From NCBI GenBank assembly GCA_023418055.1, contig JAEZDP010000110.1, forward strand, positions 1 through 5,571: a DNA stretch of 5,571 nt. Reading direction: 5' to 3'. The notes under the pieces are model-generated. The model saw only the letters and a program-made list of their open reading frames with translations. It was not told the DNA's origin and did no database searches. The position numbers were made by a program, and so were the translations under genes. Below, in pieces: positions 5,534 through 5,571 of the stretch (positions within the stretch are counted from its first letter, which is position 1; every line of letters begins with the position of its first letter). Source of the stretch: Acidobacteriota bacterium (GTDB lineage: Bacteria > Acidobacteriota > Vicinamibacteria > Vicinamibacterales > Vicinamibacteraceae).

Positions 5534-5571
5534 TTGGATCGGGGATCGGGGATCGCGGATCGGGGGATCGC
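5534..5571 (+). repeat. Short GGATC-core tandem array at the window edge (partial)
   Basis: Five units can be read: TTGGATC, GGGGATC, GGGGATC, GCGGATC and an 8-bp GGGGGATC, then GC at the window end. The core GGATC is invariant and each unit carries a GATC. The array begins 13 bases beyond the inverted repeat and probably continues outside the window, so its full length and the gene on its far side are unknown. Confidence 0.75.

Overview
The window is GC-rich (visibly well above 60%) and looks like chromosomal DNA of an Acidobacteriota member, most plausibly a Vicinamibacteria-type soil lineage. That placement is an inference from three things: two exbD genes in a row behind an ExbB-type gene, a large Oar-like outer-membrane receptor with an N-terminal carboxypeptidase-regulatory domain, and intergenic arrays of 7-8 bp tandem repeats. 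No 16S rRNA or other marker gene is present to confirm it.

Layout. Positions 1-54 are the last codons of an ExbB/TolQ/MotA-type proton-channel protein. They are followed by exbD (141-578) and a second, different exbD (578-1039), whose start overlaps the first one's stop by one base. A hairpin and weak U-tract (1070-1108) end this operon. Next comes an octamer tandem array (1124-1195), a HAD-family phosphatase-like gene (1216-1842), and a heptamer tandem array (1842-1939) that begins on the last base of the HAD stop codon. A strong intrinsic terminator (1965-1997) with its T-tract on the minus strand separates the HAD gene from a convergent minus-strand gene (2039-5392) for a 1117-residue TonB-dependent, Oar-like receptor. 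Upstream of that receptor lie a leader of about 180 bp containing a perfect 8-bp inverted repeat (5497-5521) and a third short tandem array that runs off the window edge (5534-5571).

How the genes fit together. ExbB and the two ExbD proteins form an inner-membrane proton-driven motor. It would energise outer-membrane transporters through TonB, which is not in this window. The receptor at 2039-5392 is a natural client of such a motor. The two are convergent and separately terminated, so they are not one transcription unit. The HAD enzyme has no evident functional link to either.

No clearly new multi-gene system is visible. The most unusual signal is the set of three short tandem arrays with unrelated cores (TCCTT, CGCC, GGATC). 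All share one design: an invariant 4-5 bp core, a variable 2-4 bp remainder and a period of 7-8 bp. All lie between genes. The perfect inverted repeats at 100-123, 5319-5336 and 5497-5521 are the other structures that the genes do not explain.
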